Below are positions 27,779 through 35,705 of a stretch of 64,000 nucleotides of DNA, one piece after another (position 1 is the first letter of the stretch; the number at the start of each line of letters is the position of its first letter). The stretch is from Oscillospiraceae bacterium (lineage in GTDB: Bacteria; Bacillota; Clostridia; Oscillospirales; Ruminococcaceae). The stretch covers positions 48,963 through 112,962 of the forward strand of contig JAEDDN010000005.1 of assembly GCA_016298065.1 (NCBI GenBank), written 5' to 3'. Both the position numbers and the translations under genes were made by a program. The notes below the pieces were generated by a model that had not been told where the DNA came from, ran no database searches, and saw nothing but the letters and a program-made list of their open reading frames with translations.

Positions 27779-28066
27779 ATGGCTAAGGATGCTAACATTG
27801 AAGCTAACGAAAACATAGCCCAAACCGAAAAGACAAGCTCAAAGAAAGCAGACAAAAAGTCAAAGGATAAAGCTAAAAAATCTTCCGACAAAAAAATTTC
27901 CCGTTTCTTCAAGGACCTGAAAGGCGAATTTAAAAAGGTTGTATGGCCGAGCAAAAAACAGGTTAAAAACAATACCATAGTCGCTATAACATTTATGCTC
28001 ATCTGCGGTATATTCCTTTGGATTATTGACTTAGGTCTGGCCGCACTCGTGAACTGGGTATTCTAA
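27779..28066 (+). CDS. secE: Preprotein translocase subunit SecE
   Basis: The 95-residue product has a charged Lys-rich N-terminal tail of about 40 residues, the amphipathic FFKDLKGEFKKVVWPSKK segment that lies on the membrane surface, and a single C-terminal membrane helix. It clamps SecY in the SecYEG channel. ATG at 27779 follows GAGGAGGG. nusG follows after 35 bp. Confidence 0.93.
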   Translation: MAKDANIEANENIAQTEKTSSKKADKKSKDKAKKSSDKKISRFFKDLKGEFKKVVWPSKKQVKNNTIVAITFMLICGIFLWIIDLGLAALVNWVF

Positions 28067-28101
28067 GCGAAGGTATTTAGTATTCTGGAAGGACTGATGT
28101 T

Positions 28102-28623
28102 ATGTCAGAAGCTGCAAAATGGTATGTGATACACACCTATTCGGGCTATGAGAATAAGGTATCACAAAGCATTGAGAAGGTTGTCGAGAACCAGAATCTG
28201 CATGATTTGATTTATGAAATAAAGATTCCTACCGAAAAGGTTTTAGAGGTTAAAGACGACAAAACCCGTGAAGTTGAGCGAAAAATCTTTCCCGGATATG
28301 TTTTGGTTAAGATGATACTGACCGACGATTCGTGGTATGTAGTAAGAAACATTAGAGGCGTTACCGGCTTTGTCGGTTCTGCCGCAAAACCCATTCCGCT
28401 GACCGAACAAGAGGTCAAGGCTTTGGGCGTTGAAACCGTACAGGTTGAGGTAGACTATGCCGTAGGCGACAACGTTCAGGTTATCTCAGGTCCTCTTGAG
28501 GGCTTCACAGGTATCATTAACGACATTGACATTAACGATAACAGAGTAAATGTTACCGTTTCAATGTTTGGAAGAGAAACGCCCGTAGATCTTGAGTTAA
28601 ATCAGGTTAAGGGCATTGAGTAA
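28102..28623 (+). CDS. nusG: Transcription termination/antitermination protein NusG
   Basis: The protein has 173 residues: the NGN domain starts KWYVIHTYSGYENKV, contains FPGYVLVKM and ends near GFVG; a C-terminal KOW domain has DNVQVISGPLEGFTGII. It binds RNA polymerase and modulates pausing, and couples to the ribosome through the KOW domain. It precedes rplK by a 128-nt leader with an L1-box-like fold. Confidence 0.97.
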   Translation: MSEAAKWYVIHTYSGYENKVSQSIEKVVENQNLHDLIYEIKIPTEKVLEVKDDKTREVERKIFPGYVLVKMILTDDSWYVVRNIRGVTGFVGSAAKPIPLTEQEVKALGVETVQVEVDYAVGDNVQVISGPLEGFTGIINDIDINDNRVNVTVSMFGRETPVDLELNQVKGIE

Positions 28624-28688
28624 CGCCTTTTGGGTTTACTCAAAGCGCAGATTTTTTCTGCAAAAGCGTTTTATTTACTTAAAACGCT

Positions 28689-28731
28689 CGTGGGAGGAAC
28701 AAAATTTATCTCAGTGTTCCGCCTTACCACA
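28689..28731 (+). promoter_or_regulatory. L1-box-like RNA element upstream of rplK
   Basis: GTGG (28690-28693) pairs with CCAC (28727-28730) and GGAAC (28696-28700) with GTTCC (28716-28720). GA lies on one side, and a longer segment ending in TTA on the other. This arrangement repeats the L1-binding region of 23S rRNA, where GGUGGGAGG faces a strand ending AUACCACC. L1 is known to repress its own operon through such mimicry. Confidence 0.65.
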
Positions 28732-28751
28732 TTTTTTTGGAGGTGCAAATT

Positions 28752-29177
28752 ATGGCTCAAAAAGTAGCAGGCTACATTAAGCTTCAAATCCCTGCCGGAA
28801 AAGCCACTCCGGCACCACCGGTCGGACCTGCATTAGGTCAACACGGTGTAAATATTATGTCTTTTACAAAGGAATTTAACGAGCGCACAAAAAATGATAT
28901 CGGTTTGATTATTCCGGTTGTTATCACAGTTTACGCTGACCGCTCCTTTACTTTTGTAACAAAAACACCGCCGGCTGCAGTTTTAATCAAAAAGGCTTGC
29001 GGCATTGAAACGGCTTCGGGTGTTCCGAACAAGACAAAAGTAGCTAAGATTACCAGGGAGCAGGTTAAGAAAATCGCTGAAACCAAAATGCCTGACTTGA
29101 ACGCTGCTAACATTGATACCGCAATGAGTATGATTGCCGGTACAGCTCGTTCAATGGGTATTGAAGTTGTCGATTAG
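28752..29177 (+). CDS. rplK: 50S ribosomal protein L11
   Basis: The 141-residue protein starts MAQKVAGYIKLQIPAGKATPAP-like, with the Pro-rich N-terminal domain and a C-terminal rRNA-binding domain ending GTARSMGIEV. It builds the stalk base and GTPase centre. ATG at 28752 follows TTGGAGGTG; the in-frame ATG at 28737 has no ribosome site. Confidence 0.97.
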   Translation: MAQKVAGYIKLQIPAGKATPAPPVGPALGQHGVNIMSFTKEFNERTKNDIGLIIPVVITVYADRSFTFVTKTPPAAVLIKKACGIETASGVPNKTKVAKITREQVKKIAETKMPDLNAANIDTAMSMIAGTARSMGIEVVD

Positions 29178-29186
29178 TGACCCTCT

Positions 29187-29216
29187 GGTGGGAGGAAAAT
29201 TCCGCTTTATACCACT
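29187..29216 (+). promoter_or_regulatory. Second L1-box-like RNA element, upstream of rplA
   Basis: GGTGGGAGG (29187-29195) faces TTCCGCTTTATACCAC (29200-29215): GTGG with CCAC and GGA with TCC, leaving the strand with TATA unpaired. The match to the 23S rRNA L1 site is closer than in the rplK copy, and it lies about 20 nt before the rplA start. Confidence 0.7.
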
Positions 29217-29236
29217 TTTAGGGAGGATAAGTTATA

Positions 29237-29932
29237 ATGAAACACGGTAAAAATTATATTGAGAGTTCAAAATTAGTTGAACGTGGTAAGCTCTATGACG
29301 TACAGGAATCTTTAGAGCTTGCTGTAAAGACATCCAAGGCAAAATTTGACGAAACTGTTGAAATTCACGTTAGACTCGGCGTTGACTCACGTCACGCAGA
29401 CCAACAGGTTAGAGGCGCAGTTGTATTGCCAAACGGTACAGGTAAAGACGTTAAGGTTTTAGTTATCTGTAAGGGCGACAATGTTGACAAGGCATTGGAA
29501 GCAGGCGCAGACTTTGCAGGCTCCGACGAGTATGTTCAGAAAATTCAGGGCGAAGGCTGGATGGACTTCGACGTTGTTATCGCAACACCTGATATGATGG
29601 GCGTTGTCGGCAGACTCGGTAAGGTTTTAGGTCCAAGAGGCTTAATGCCGTCACCAAAAGCAGGTACAGTTACACCTGATGTCAGCAAAGCCGTAAGCGA
29701 AGCAAAAGCAGGTAAAATCGAATACCGTCTTGACAAAACAAACATCATTCACTGTCCTATCGGTAAGGCTTCCTTCGGTGCTGAGAAGTTATCAGAAAAC
29801 TTTGAAGCTTTAATGGGCGCAATAGTAAAGGCTAAGCCGGCTGCCGCTAAGGGTCAGTACATTAAGTCCTGTGTTGTTTCTTCAACAATGGGACCCGGTA
29901 TCAAGGTTAATACCGGTAAATACGGTGTATAA
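29237..29932 (+). CDS. rplA: 50S ribosomal protein L1
   Basis: This 231-residue two-domain protein forms the L1 stalk and releases deacylated tRNA from the E site. It has the family signature around VGRLGKVLGPRGLMPSPKAG. ATG at 29237 follows GGGAGGATAAG. Both intergenic regions around rplK carry L1-box-like folds, which suggests autogenous control. Confidence 0.97.
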   Translation: MKHGKNYIESSKLVERGKLYDVQESLELAVKTSKAKFDETVEIHVRLGVDSRHADQQVRGAVVLPNGTGKDVKVLVICKGDNVDKALEAGADFAGSDEYVQKIQGEGWMDFDVVIATPDMMGVVGRLGKVLGPRGLMPSPKAGTVTPDVSKAVSEAKAGKIEYRLDKTNIIHCPIGKASFGAEKLSENFEALMGAIVKAKPAAAKGQYIKSCVVSSTMGPGIKVNTGKYGV

Positions 29933-29984
29933 TTTAAAAAATTAAATTATATTTGCATTATTCGCCCGTTTGGGTTATAATGCT

Positions 29985-30142
29985 CTAAAGCTGTTATTTT
30001 TCTAAAGACAGCAGGTATAAGCGTAAGCTTATGTAAATTGGGAAACCTTGCCTGCCGAGGAGGAATAAATTGGCGTATAAACTCTTTTAGAGTATCGTAG
30101 TTTATGCCCTTCCTCTTTCTTTTGAAAAAGGAAGGGTTTTTT
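29985..30142 (+). ncRNA. Ribosomal protein L10 leader with attenuator
   Basis: The 268-nt gap before rplJ contains the words GACAGCAGGTATAAGCG, GGGAAACCTTGCCTGCCGAGG, typical of the L10(L12)4-binding leader found before rplJ in Firmicutes. It is followed by an alternative pairing (GGCGTATAAACT with AGTTTATGCC) and a terminator (30107-30142, CCCTTCC with GGAAGGG then TTTTTT). Excess L10 binding would favour termination. Confidence 0.85.
30107..30142 (+). terminator. Attenuator terminator of the L10 leader
   Basis: CCCTTCC with GGAAGGG plus inner TTTC/GAAA pairs, followed by six T. It lies 59 bp upstream of rplJ inside the operon, so it is regulatory. Confidence 0.85.
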
Positions 30143-30200
30143 AAATAGCCAATGTCTTTCTTAGAGAAAAACAGTATTTTATTTCTCGGAGGTGAAAATC

Positions 30201-30713
30201 TTGCCAAGCGAAAAAATACTTTCTCAAAAACAACAGTATGTTGCTGATTTAGCTGAAAAATTGCAAAATTCCGCTGCAGGCGTTTTGGTTGAGTACAAGG
30301 GTATTAACGTTGCCGACGACACTAAGCTCAGAAAAGAGTTAAGAGAAGCAGGCGTTGAATACACTGTTGTAAAAAACACAATGTTAAAGCTTGCTGCCGA
30401 AAAAGCAGGACTTGACGGCTTAACCGATGTGTTAAAGAACACTACGGCACTCGCAGTCAGCACAGACGACCAAATTGCTCCGGCAAAAATTTTGGGTAAA
30501 TACGCTGAGGATCACGGCGACGACGGCTTTGCAATAAAAGCAGGCTTTATGGACGGCGAAATCCTTGACGCAGATAAGGTTGTTGCATTAGGAAAGCTTC
30601 CTTCAAAGGAACAACTTATCGGCCAACTCGTTGGCTTGCTCGTTGCACCTATGCGTGGCTTAGCCGTTGCGCTTAATGCAATAGCAGAAAAATCAGAACA
30701 ACCTGAAGCTTAA
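30201..30713 (+). CDS. rplJ: 50S ribosomal protein L10
   Basis: The 170-residue protein starts at TTG 30201 (MPSEKILSQKQQ), 6 nt after CGGAGGTG; a GTG within the Shine-Dalgarno at 30192 is not used. It anchors L7/L12 dimers through its C-terminal helix (VGLLVAPMRGLAVALNAIAE). The regulatory leader lies immediately upstream. Confidence 0.96.
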   Translation: MPSEKILSQKQQYVADLAEKLQNSAAGVLVEYKGINVADDTKLRKELREAGVEYTVVKNTMLKLAAEKAGLDGLTDVLKNTTALAVSTDDQIAPAKILGKYAEDHGDDGFAIKAGFMDGEILDADKVVALGKLPSKEQLIGQLVGLLVAPMRGLAVALNAIAEKSEQPEA

Positions 30714-30768
30714 TTGAGGCTTTTGGGTAAAAAAGAAAACTTTTTATTTAATTTAGGAGGATTATATC

Positions 30769-31143
30769 ATGGCTGATATAGCAAAATTTATTGAAGATAT
30801 CAAAGCTCTTTCTGTTTTAGAGCTTAACGAATTAGTAAAAGCAATCGAAGAAGAGTTCGGCGTTTCTGCCGCTGCTCCTGTAATGATGGCAGGCGCTCCT
30901 GCAGCAGGCGGCGCAGCAGCTGCTGAAGAAAAGAGCGAATTTGACGTAGTTCTCGCTGAAGCTGGCGGCAACAAGATTGCTGTTATCAAGGCAGTAAGAG
31001 AAGTTACAGGCTTAGGCTTAAAAGAAGCTAAAGACCTCGTTGAAAGTGCTCCGAAAGCAATTAAAGAAGGCGCTTCAAAAGAATCTGCTGAAGAAATCAA
31101 GACAAAGCTTGAAGAAGCAGGCGCTAAGGTTGAACTCAAGTAA
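30769..31143 (+). CDS. rplL: 50S ribosomal protein L7/L12
   Basis: The 124-residue acidic stalk protein has an N-terminal dimerisation domain, an Ala/Gly-rich hinge (AAAPVMMAGAPAAGGAAAAE), and the factor-binding C-terminal domain with KIAVIKAVREVTGLGLKEAK. ATG at 30769 follows TTAGGAGG. A terminator follows, and rpoB is not downstream. Confidence 0.97.
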   Translation: MADIAKFIEDIKALSVLELNELVKAIEEEFGVSAAAPVMMAGAPAAGGAAAAEEKSEFDVVLAEAGGNKIAVIKAVREVTGLGLKEAKDLVESAPKAIKEGASKESAEEIKTKLEEAGAKVELK

Positions 31144-31168
31144 GTTTACCCTTTTAACAAAGTACATT

Positions 31169-31202
31169 AAAACCGTCTTGCCTTTAGGCAAGACGGTTTT
31201 TT
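31169..31202 (+). terminator. Terminator after rplL
   Basis: AAAACCGTCTTGCC and GGCAAGACGGTTTT form a 14-bp stem with a 4-nt loop, followed by T. It ends the rpmG-rplL operon. Confidence 0.95.
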
Positions 31203-31230
31203 ACATATCTTTTTGATATTCGCTTTTTAT

Positions 31231-31259
31231 TTGCATTTAACATAATAAAATGGTATTAT
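31231..31259 (+). promoter_or_regulatory. Predicted promoter of proS
   Basis: TTGCAT (31231-31236) and TATTAT (31254-31259) with a 17-bp spacer. The leader to the start codon is only about 40 nt, too short for a T-box. Confidence 0.7.
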
Positions 31260-31303
31260 ATTATTTATAGTACTTTACATCAAAAGGAACGGTGAACAGT
31301 TAA

Positions 31304-32743
31304 ATGGCACAGCAAAAGAAAATGGTTGAAGACATTACCTCTATGGACGAGGATTTTGCAAAATGGTATACCGATATAGTTAAAAAGGCAGAGCTTGTAG
31401 ATTATTCGAGCGTTAAGGGCTGTATGGTAATAAGACCTTACGGCTATGCAATTTGGGAAAACATTCAAAAGGATTTGGACGAGCGCTTTAAAAAGACAGG
31501 CCATGAGAATGTATATATGCCGATGTTTATACCCGAAAGCCTGTTGCAGATAGAAAAGGATCACGTTGAGGGATTTGCGCCGGAGGTTGCTTGGGTAACT
31601 CACGGCGGAAACGAAAAGCTTGCCGAAAGACTTTGCGTAAGACCTACCTCAGAGGTACTTTTTTGCGAGCATTATAAAAAGGTGATAAACTCCTACAGAG
31701 ATTTGCCGAAGTTATATAACCAGTGGTGTTCGGTTGTGCGCTGGGAAAAAACCACACGTCCTTTCCTGCGTTCCTCGGAATTTTTGTGGCAGGAAGGGCA
31801 TACTATGCATGAAACCGAAGAGGAAGCAAGAGAAGAAACCATGCAAATGCTGAAGGTTTATGAGGATTTTTATTCCGAGTCGCTTGCAATTCCTGCAATT
31901 ACCGGTAAAAAGACCGAAAAAGAAAAATTTGCAGGTGCTAAGGAAACCTATACAATCGAGCCTATGATGCATAACGGCGTTGCGCTTCAGGGCGGAACCT
32001 CGCACTATTTCGGCAGTCACTTTGCCGAGACCTTTGGCATATCGTTCTTGGGACGTGACAACAAACAGCACGCACCGCACCAGACCTCTTGGGGCGTTTC
32101 CACAAGAATGATAGGCGCTATTATAATGGTACACGGCGACAACAACGGACTTGTGCTTCCGCCGAAAATCGCACCGATACAGGTAATTATCGTGCCGATT
32201 GCACAGCATAAGGAGGGCGTGCTCGACAAAGCGTACGAGCTTGCCGATAAACTGGGCAAAAACTTTAGAGTTAAGGTTGACGACAGCGACAATTCACCCG
32301 GCTGGAAGTTTAGCCAGTACGAGATGAAGGGCGTGCCTTTAAGACTTGAAATAGGCCCTAAGGATATAGAAAACAACCAGTGCGTTTTGGTAAGACGTGA
32401 TAACGGCGAAAAATCCTTCGTATCGCTTGACGAGCTTGACACGGCTGTACCGGAGGCTTTAAAGGCTGTTCACGACGGAATGTATCAAAAAGCACTCGAC
32501 AACTTAAAGGAAAAAACTCATACGGCGCTTACCTACGAGGAATTTTTGGATACAGCAAAAAATAAACCCGGCTTTATAAAGGCTATGTGGTGCGGCGACG
32601 TAGAATGTGAAAACAAAATAAAAGACGAAACGGGCGGCGTAAAATCACGTTGTATTCCGTTTGAGGAAGAGCATTTAAGCGATAAGTGCGTTTGCTGCTC
32701 TAAGCCTGCTAAATATCAGGTTTACTGGGGTAAGCAATACTAA
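31304..32743 (+). CDS. proS: Prolyl-tRNA synthetase, archaeal/eukaryotic-like type
   Basis: The 479-residue class II synthetase charges tRNA-Pro. Motif 2 is around VVRWEKTTRPFLRSSEFLWQ and motif 3 around HQTSWGVSTRMIGA. There is no inserted editing domain between motifs 2 and 3. The C-terminal domain has four Cys (CGDVEC, CVCC) and ends in Tyr, as in the short archaeal-type ProRS found in many Clostridia. ATG at 31304 has only a distant AAAAGGAA. Without the editing domain, mischarged Ala-tRNA-Pro would need a free-standing YbaK/ProX protein elsewhere. Confidence 0.95.
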   Translation: MAQQKKMVEDITSMDEDFAKWYTDIVKKAELVDYSSVKGCMVIRPYGYAIWENIQKDLDERFKKTGHENVYMPMFIPESLLQIEKDHVEGFAPEVAWVTHGGNEKLAERLCVRPTSEVLFCEHYKKVINSYRDLPKLYNQWCSVVRWEKTTRPFLRSSEFLWQEGHTMHETEEEAREETMQMLKVYEDFYSESLAIPAITGKKTEKEKFAGAKETYTIEPMMHNGVALQGGTSHYFGSHFAETFGISFLGRDNKQHAPHQTSWGVSTRMIGAIIMVHGDNNGLVLPPKIAPIQVIIVPIAQHKEGVLDKAYELADKLGKNFRVKVDDSDNSPGWKFSQYEMKGVPLRLEIGPKDIENNQCVLVRRDNGEKSFVSLDELDTAVPEALKAVHDGMYQKALDNLKEKTHTALTYEEFLDTAKNKPGFIKAMWCGDVECENKIKDETGGVKSRCIPFEEEHLSDKCVCCSKPAKYQVYWGKQY

Positions 32744-32787
32744 AGAAAAAGACAAAGCCTTAAAAAAATAAGGGCGAGGTGGATATA

Positions 32788-33852
32788 TTGAAGTCAAACA
32801 AACTTAATATTTTTATCTGCCTCTCCTGCGGAGCAGTTATATTCTTTTTTATATTCTTTTCTACGGGTTTTGATACGCTCAAAGAGCATTTTCATTCGCT
32901 GAAGCTTTGGTGGATTGCGGCGGCGCTCGGGTGTATGATTGTGTACTGGTTTTTGGATTCGCTGGTACTACACAGTATGATTAAGCCTATGCATAAAAAA
33001 CAAAGGTTTATAAGCTCGTTTCGCACCGCTATGGGAGCGCAGTATTTTAACTCGATAACTCCGTTTTCAACAGGCGGACAACCCTTTCAGGCGTATTATC
33101 TCACAAAACAGGGGATAAGTCTCGGCGTTGTTATAAACAGTCTGCTTTCCAAGTTTATAATTTATCAGACGGCGCTCGTACTCGTATCTGCCGGGCTTTT
33201 GGCGTTTAGGCTCGGATATTTTAAATCGCAGATAAGTAACTTTACCTTTGTGGTTGTAGTAGGCTTTCTTATAAATCTTGCGGTGCTTGTCTTTCTTATA
33301 AGCTGTGCGCTGTTTAAAAACGCTACACGCAAGATGGCAGGCTTACTCATACGTTTTCTCGCTAAGATAAGGCTTATAAAAAACCCCGAAGAAATCACCG
33401 CTTATGTAGATAAAGAGCTTGACAAGTTCAGCGTCTGTTTCGGTCAGATGATGACAAATATACCGATAATGATTTTGGCAGTTTTTTTGTCGATAGCACA
33501 GATTGTCGCCTATCTTTCGGTACCATATATGATTTATAAGGCTTTCGGGCTTTATGAAATTGACTTTGTTACAATAATTGCGGCGCAGTCGTTTGTTATG
33601 ATGGTGTCGTCCTTTGTGCCCATTCCCGGCGCAGGGGTGGGAGCAGAAGGGTTTTTCTACTTCTTTTTTAAGCAGTTTTTTACACAAAAAGGTCAGCTTG
33701 GCGTAGCGCTTGTTTTATGGCGACTTATTACATTTTATATAACGCTTGTAGTCGGAGCGGTTTTTGCGCTCAATTCCAGCAAGGGCGAGCCGATAATTAA
33801 GGATAAGCTCGAAAACGAGAAAAACGACACGCAACAAACTAAAAAGCTGTAG
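32788..33852 (+). CDS. YbhN/MprF-type flippase-like membrane protein (UPF0104)
   Basis: The 354-residue protein has about eight membrane helices. Its family signature lies around AMGAQYFNSITPFSTGGQPFQ and FVPIPGAGVGAEGFFYFFF. The family is related to the flippase domain of lysyl-phosphatidylglycerol synthase MprF, but the cytoplasmic synthase domain is missing. TTG at 32788 has GAGGTGG 5-6 nt upstream. It is followed after 25 bp by a lipid-type glycosyltransferase, so a joint role in moving or making a membrane glycolipid is plausible inference. Confidence 0.88.
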   Translation: MKSNKLNIFICLSCGAVIFFFIFFSTGFDTLKEHFHSLKLWWIAAALGCMIVYWFLDSLVLHSMIKPMHKKQRFISSFRTAMGAQYFNSITPFSTGGQPFQAYYLTKQGISLGVVINSLLSKFIIYQTALVLVSAGLLAFRLGYFKSQISNFTFVVVVGFLINLAVLVFLISCALFKNATRKMAGLLIRFLAKIRLIKNPEEITAYVDKELDKFSVCFGQMMTNIPIMILAVFLSIAQIVAYLSVPYMIYKAFGLYEIDFVTIIAAQSFVMMVSSFVPIPGAGVGAEGFFYFFFKQFFTQKGQLGVALVLWRLITFYITLVVGAVFALNSSKGEPIIKDKLENEKNDTQQTKKL

Positions 33853-33877
33853 CTTTAAAAAATTATTAGGTGATGTT

Positions 33878-34873
33878 ATGAAGGTACTTTTATATACCGA
33901 GGGCGAGGAACTGATAAAAAAATCAGGGCTCGGAAAGGCTATAGAACATCAGATAAAAGCCTTGGAGGACAACAATATAGCCTACACCACAGACTTACAC
34001 GACGATTATGATATAGTGCATATAAACTGGTACGGACCAAAGTCTTTTGATGTGGCAAAAAAGGCGAAAAGAAACGGCAAAAAGGTAGTGTATCACGCTC
34101 ATTCTACCGAGGAGGACTTTAAAAATTCCTTTATCTTTTCAAATCAAATGGCGCCGTTTTTTAAAAAGTGGATTTGCAGATGCTATAAATTAGGCGACCG
34201 CATTATTACCCCTACGCCGTATTCAAAGCGTTTGCTCGAGGGCTACGGCATTAAAAACATAACCGCCATTTCAAACGGCATAGATACCGAGTTTTTTAAA
34301 AAGGACGAGGCTTTAGGCGAGCAGTTTAGGAAAAAGTATAACTTTAAAAGCGACGATAAGGTTATTATGGCTATCGGGCTTTATCTTGAAAGAAAGGGTA
34401 TACTTGATTTTGTCGAGCTTGCAAAAAGAATGCCCGAATATAAATTTATATGGTTTGGCTACACAGATTTAAAGCTTGTGCCGAGCAAGATAAAAGATGC
34501 GGTGGAAACCACTTTGCCGAACTTAATCTTTGCAGGCTATGTTGAGCCGCCTCAAATAAAAAGCGCACTTTGCGGAGCGGATTTGTACATATTCCCTACC
34601 TTAGAGGAAACCGAGGGAATCCCGATACTTGAAGCTTGCGCCTGTAAGCAAAAGGCTATCATCAGAGATATTCCCGTGTTTGAGGACTGGCTCGTCGACG
34701 GCGTAAATGTATATAAGGCTAAGGATATAGACGAATTCGAGGTAAAAATCAAAAAGGTATTAAACGGCGAGTTTAAGGATTTAACCGAAGAAGCGTATAA
34801 AGTTGCTTTGGATAAGGACGTAAAAAAGGTGGGTAAGGAGCTTATAGAGGTTTATAAGTCGCTCATACCTTAA
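33878..34873 (+). CDS. GT4 glycosyltransferase resembling LafB/CpoA glycolipid synthases
   Basis: The 331-residue GT-B fold enzyme starts MKVLLYTEGEELIKKSGLGKA and has HAHSTEEDFKNSF, TPTPYSKRLLEGYG and SNGID segments, and an E-x7-E-type nucleotide-sugar site EETEGIPILEACA. These blocks closely resemble streptococcal LafB/CpoA, which adds the second sugar to glucosyl-diacylglycerol. Sugar donor and acceptor cannot be deduced. ATG at 33878 follows TTAGGTGATG. It forms a two-gene unit with the flippase-like gene. Confidence 0.85.
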   Translation: MKVLLYTEGEELIKKSGLGKAIEHQIKALEDNNIAYTTDLHDDYDIVHINWYGPKSFDVAKKAKRNGKKVVYHAHSTEEDFKNSFIFSNQMAPFFKKWICRCYKLGDRIITPTPYSKRLLEGYGIKNITAISNGIDTEFFKKDEALGEQFRKKYNFKSDDKVIMAIGLYLERKGILDFVELAKRMPEYKFIWFGYTDLKLVPSKIKDAVETTLPNLIFAGYVEPPQIKSALCGADLYIFPTLEETEGIPILEACACKQKAIIRDIPVFEDWLVDGVNVYKAKDIDEFEVKIKKVLNGEFKDLTEEAYKVALDKDVKKVGKELIEVYKSLIP

Positions 34874-34983
34874 AAAAGCCCGTAAAACAAGTAGTTTACG
34901 ACTGTTTTTATGATTTAAGTTGTACGAATTTAGGATAAATAGCTTTTGTTTATTGTATATTTGTACATATTTAAAAATTTTTC

Positions 34984-35012
34984 TTGACTTTACGGCGGCG
35001 ATTGGATATAAT
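34984..35012 (+). promoter_or_regulatory. Promoter of the tRNA-Met/tRNA-Glu unit
   Basis: TTGACT (34984-34989) and TATAAT (35007-35012) with a 17-bp spacer, 35 bp before the first tRNA. Confidence 0.8.
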
Positions 35013-35046
35013 AGTTAATGTTCCAGCTATAGCAGCTGAAATATAT

Positions 35047-35123
35047 GGCGGTATAGCTCAGTTGGCTAGAGCACGCGGTTCATACCCGCGGTGTCGTTGG
35101 TTCAAATCCGACTACCGCTACCA
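35047..35123 (+). tRNA. tRNA-Met (anticodon CAT)
   Basis: A full 77-nt cloverleaf with encoded CCA. The acceptor GGCGGTA pairs with TACCGCT (G-U at 1-72), and the anticodon arm is CGCGG-TTCATAC-CCGCG. The anticodon stem lacks the three G-C pairs of initiator tRNA, so it is elongator Met; a lysidine-modified Ile(CAU) cannot be excluded. Confidence 0.93.
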
Positions 35124-35130
35124 TATTTTA

Positions 35131-35205
35131 GGCCCGTTGGTCAAGCGGTTAAGACACCGCCCTTTCACGGCGGTATCACGAGTTCGATTCTCGTACGGGT
35201 CACCA
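35131..35205 (+). tRNA. tRNA-Glu (anticodon TTC)
   Basis: A 75-nt cloverleaf: acceptor GGCCCGT with ACGGGTC, anticodon arm CCGCC-CTTTCAC-GGCGG, T arm with GTTCGATTC, and encoded CCA. It starts 7 nt after tRNA-Met and is in the same transcript. Confidence 0.95.
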
Positions 35206-35210
35206 TAAAA

Positions 35211-35242
35211 ATCCCTCAAGGTAATAATCTTGGGGTTTTTTT
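35211..35242 (+). terminator. Terminator after the tRNA pair
   Basis: CCCTCAAG pairs with CTTGGGG around an 8-nt loop, followed by seven T. Confidence 0.85.
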
Positions 35243-35280
35243 ACGCCCCAAAATAGATGTTAGCATAAAATAAGCTTAGG

Positions 35281-35705
35281 TTAGGGTGCAAATTGCCGCC
35301 CTTGTGCCACACCCTTTATTCTTAGCGACAGCTAAGAATATCCTTAAAACTTAGGTTAGTGCACAAATTGCCTCCCTTGTGCAAAGGGAGGTGGGTTTGC
35401 CGACAGGCAAACTCGGAGGGATTGTAAACTTAACCTTGCCAACGAATTAAAAAGTTAAGCAAAAAAGTCAAAAAACGATCCCTCAGTCAGCCCCCGCTGA
35501 CAGCTCCCTTTACACAAAGGAGCCTAAAAAGATTCTTCGCTGCGCTCAGAATGACAGTGATGGGAAATAATGGCGACAGAATAACAAGACGAGGAAAACG
35601 AAAATAACAGGAAGTAGGAATGCCCACCCCTTTTGTCATTTAAGAGGAGCCTCTCCCCCTTTGTCATTCTGAGGAGCGAAGCGACGAAGAATCCTGTAGC
35701 ACTTC
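35281..35705 (-). repeat. Composite intergenic repeat (copy E, inverted relative to C/D)
   Basis: Read on the minus strand it gives the same order as 17.1-17.5 kb: CTGAGCGCAGCGAAGAATC, then GAGCTGTCAGCG, then CTGAGGGATCG, an AT-rich linker ending AAGGTTAAGTTTACAATCCC, then CCTCCGAGTTTGCCTG and CACCTCCCTTTGCACAAGGG, ending with an ATTCTTAGC/GCTAAGAAT hairpin. A further TGTCATTCTGAGGAGCG word lies at about 35663-35680 on the plus strand. The region between the tRNA terminator and the pilus operon holds nothing else recognisable except AT-rich sequence from 35706 to 35890. Confidence 0.85.

Noticed and set aside
31206..31303. Possible T-box before proS
   Set aside because: The space between promoter and start is about 40 nt and has no T-box sequence.
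31712..32209. Long frame antisense to proS (165 codons)
   Set aside because: It lies fully within a conserved synthetase gene, and its composition is that of a shadow frame.
35047..35205. tRNA pair as integration site of a mobile element
   Set aside because: No integrase, and no direct repeat of a tRNA 3' end was found downstream; the adjacent repeat belongs to the dispersed family.
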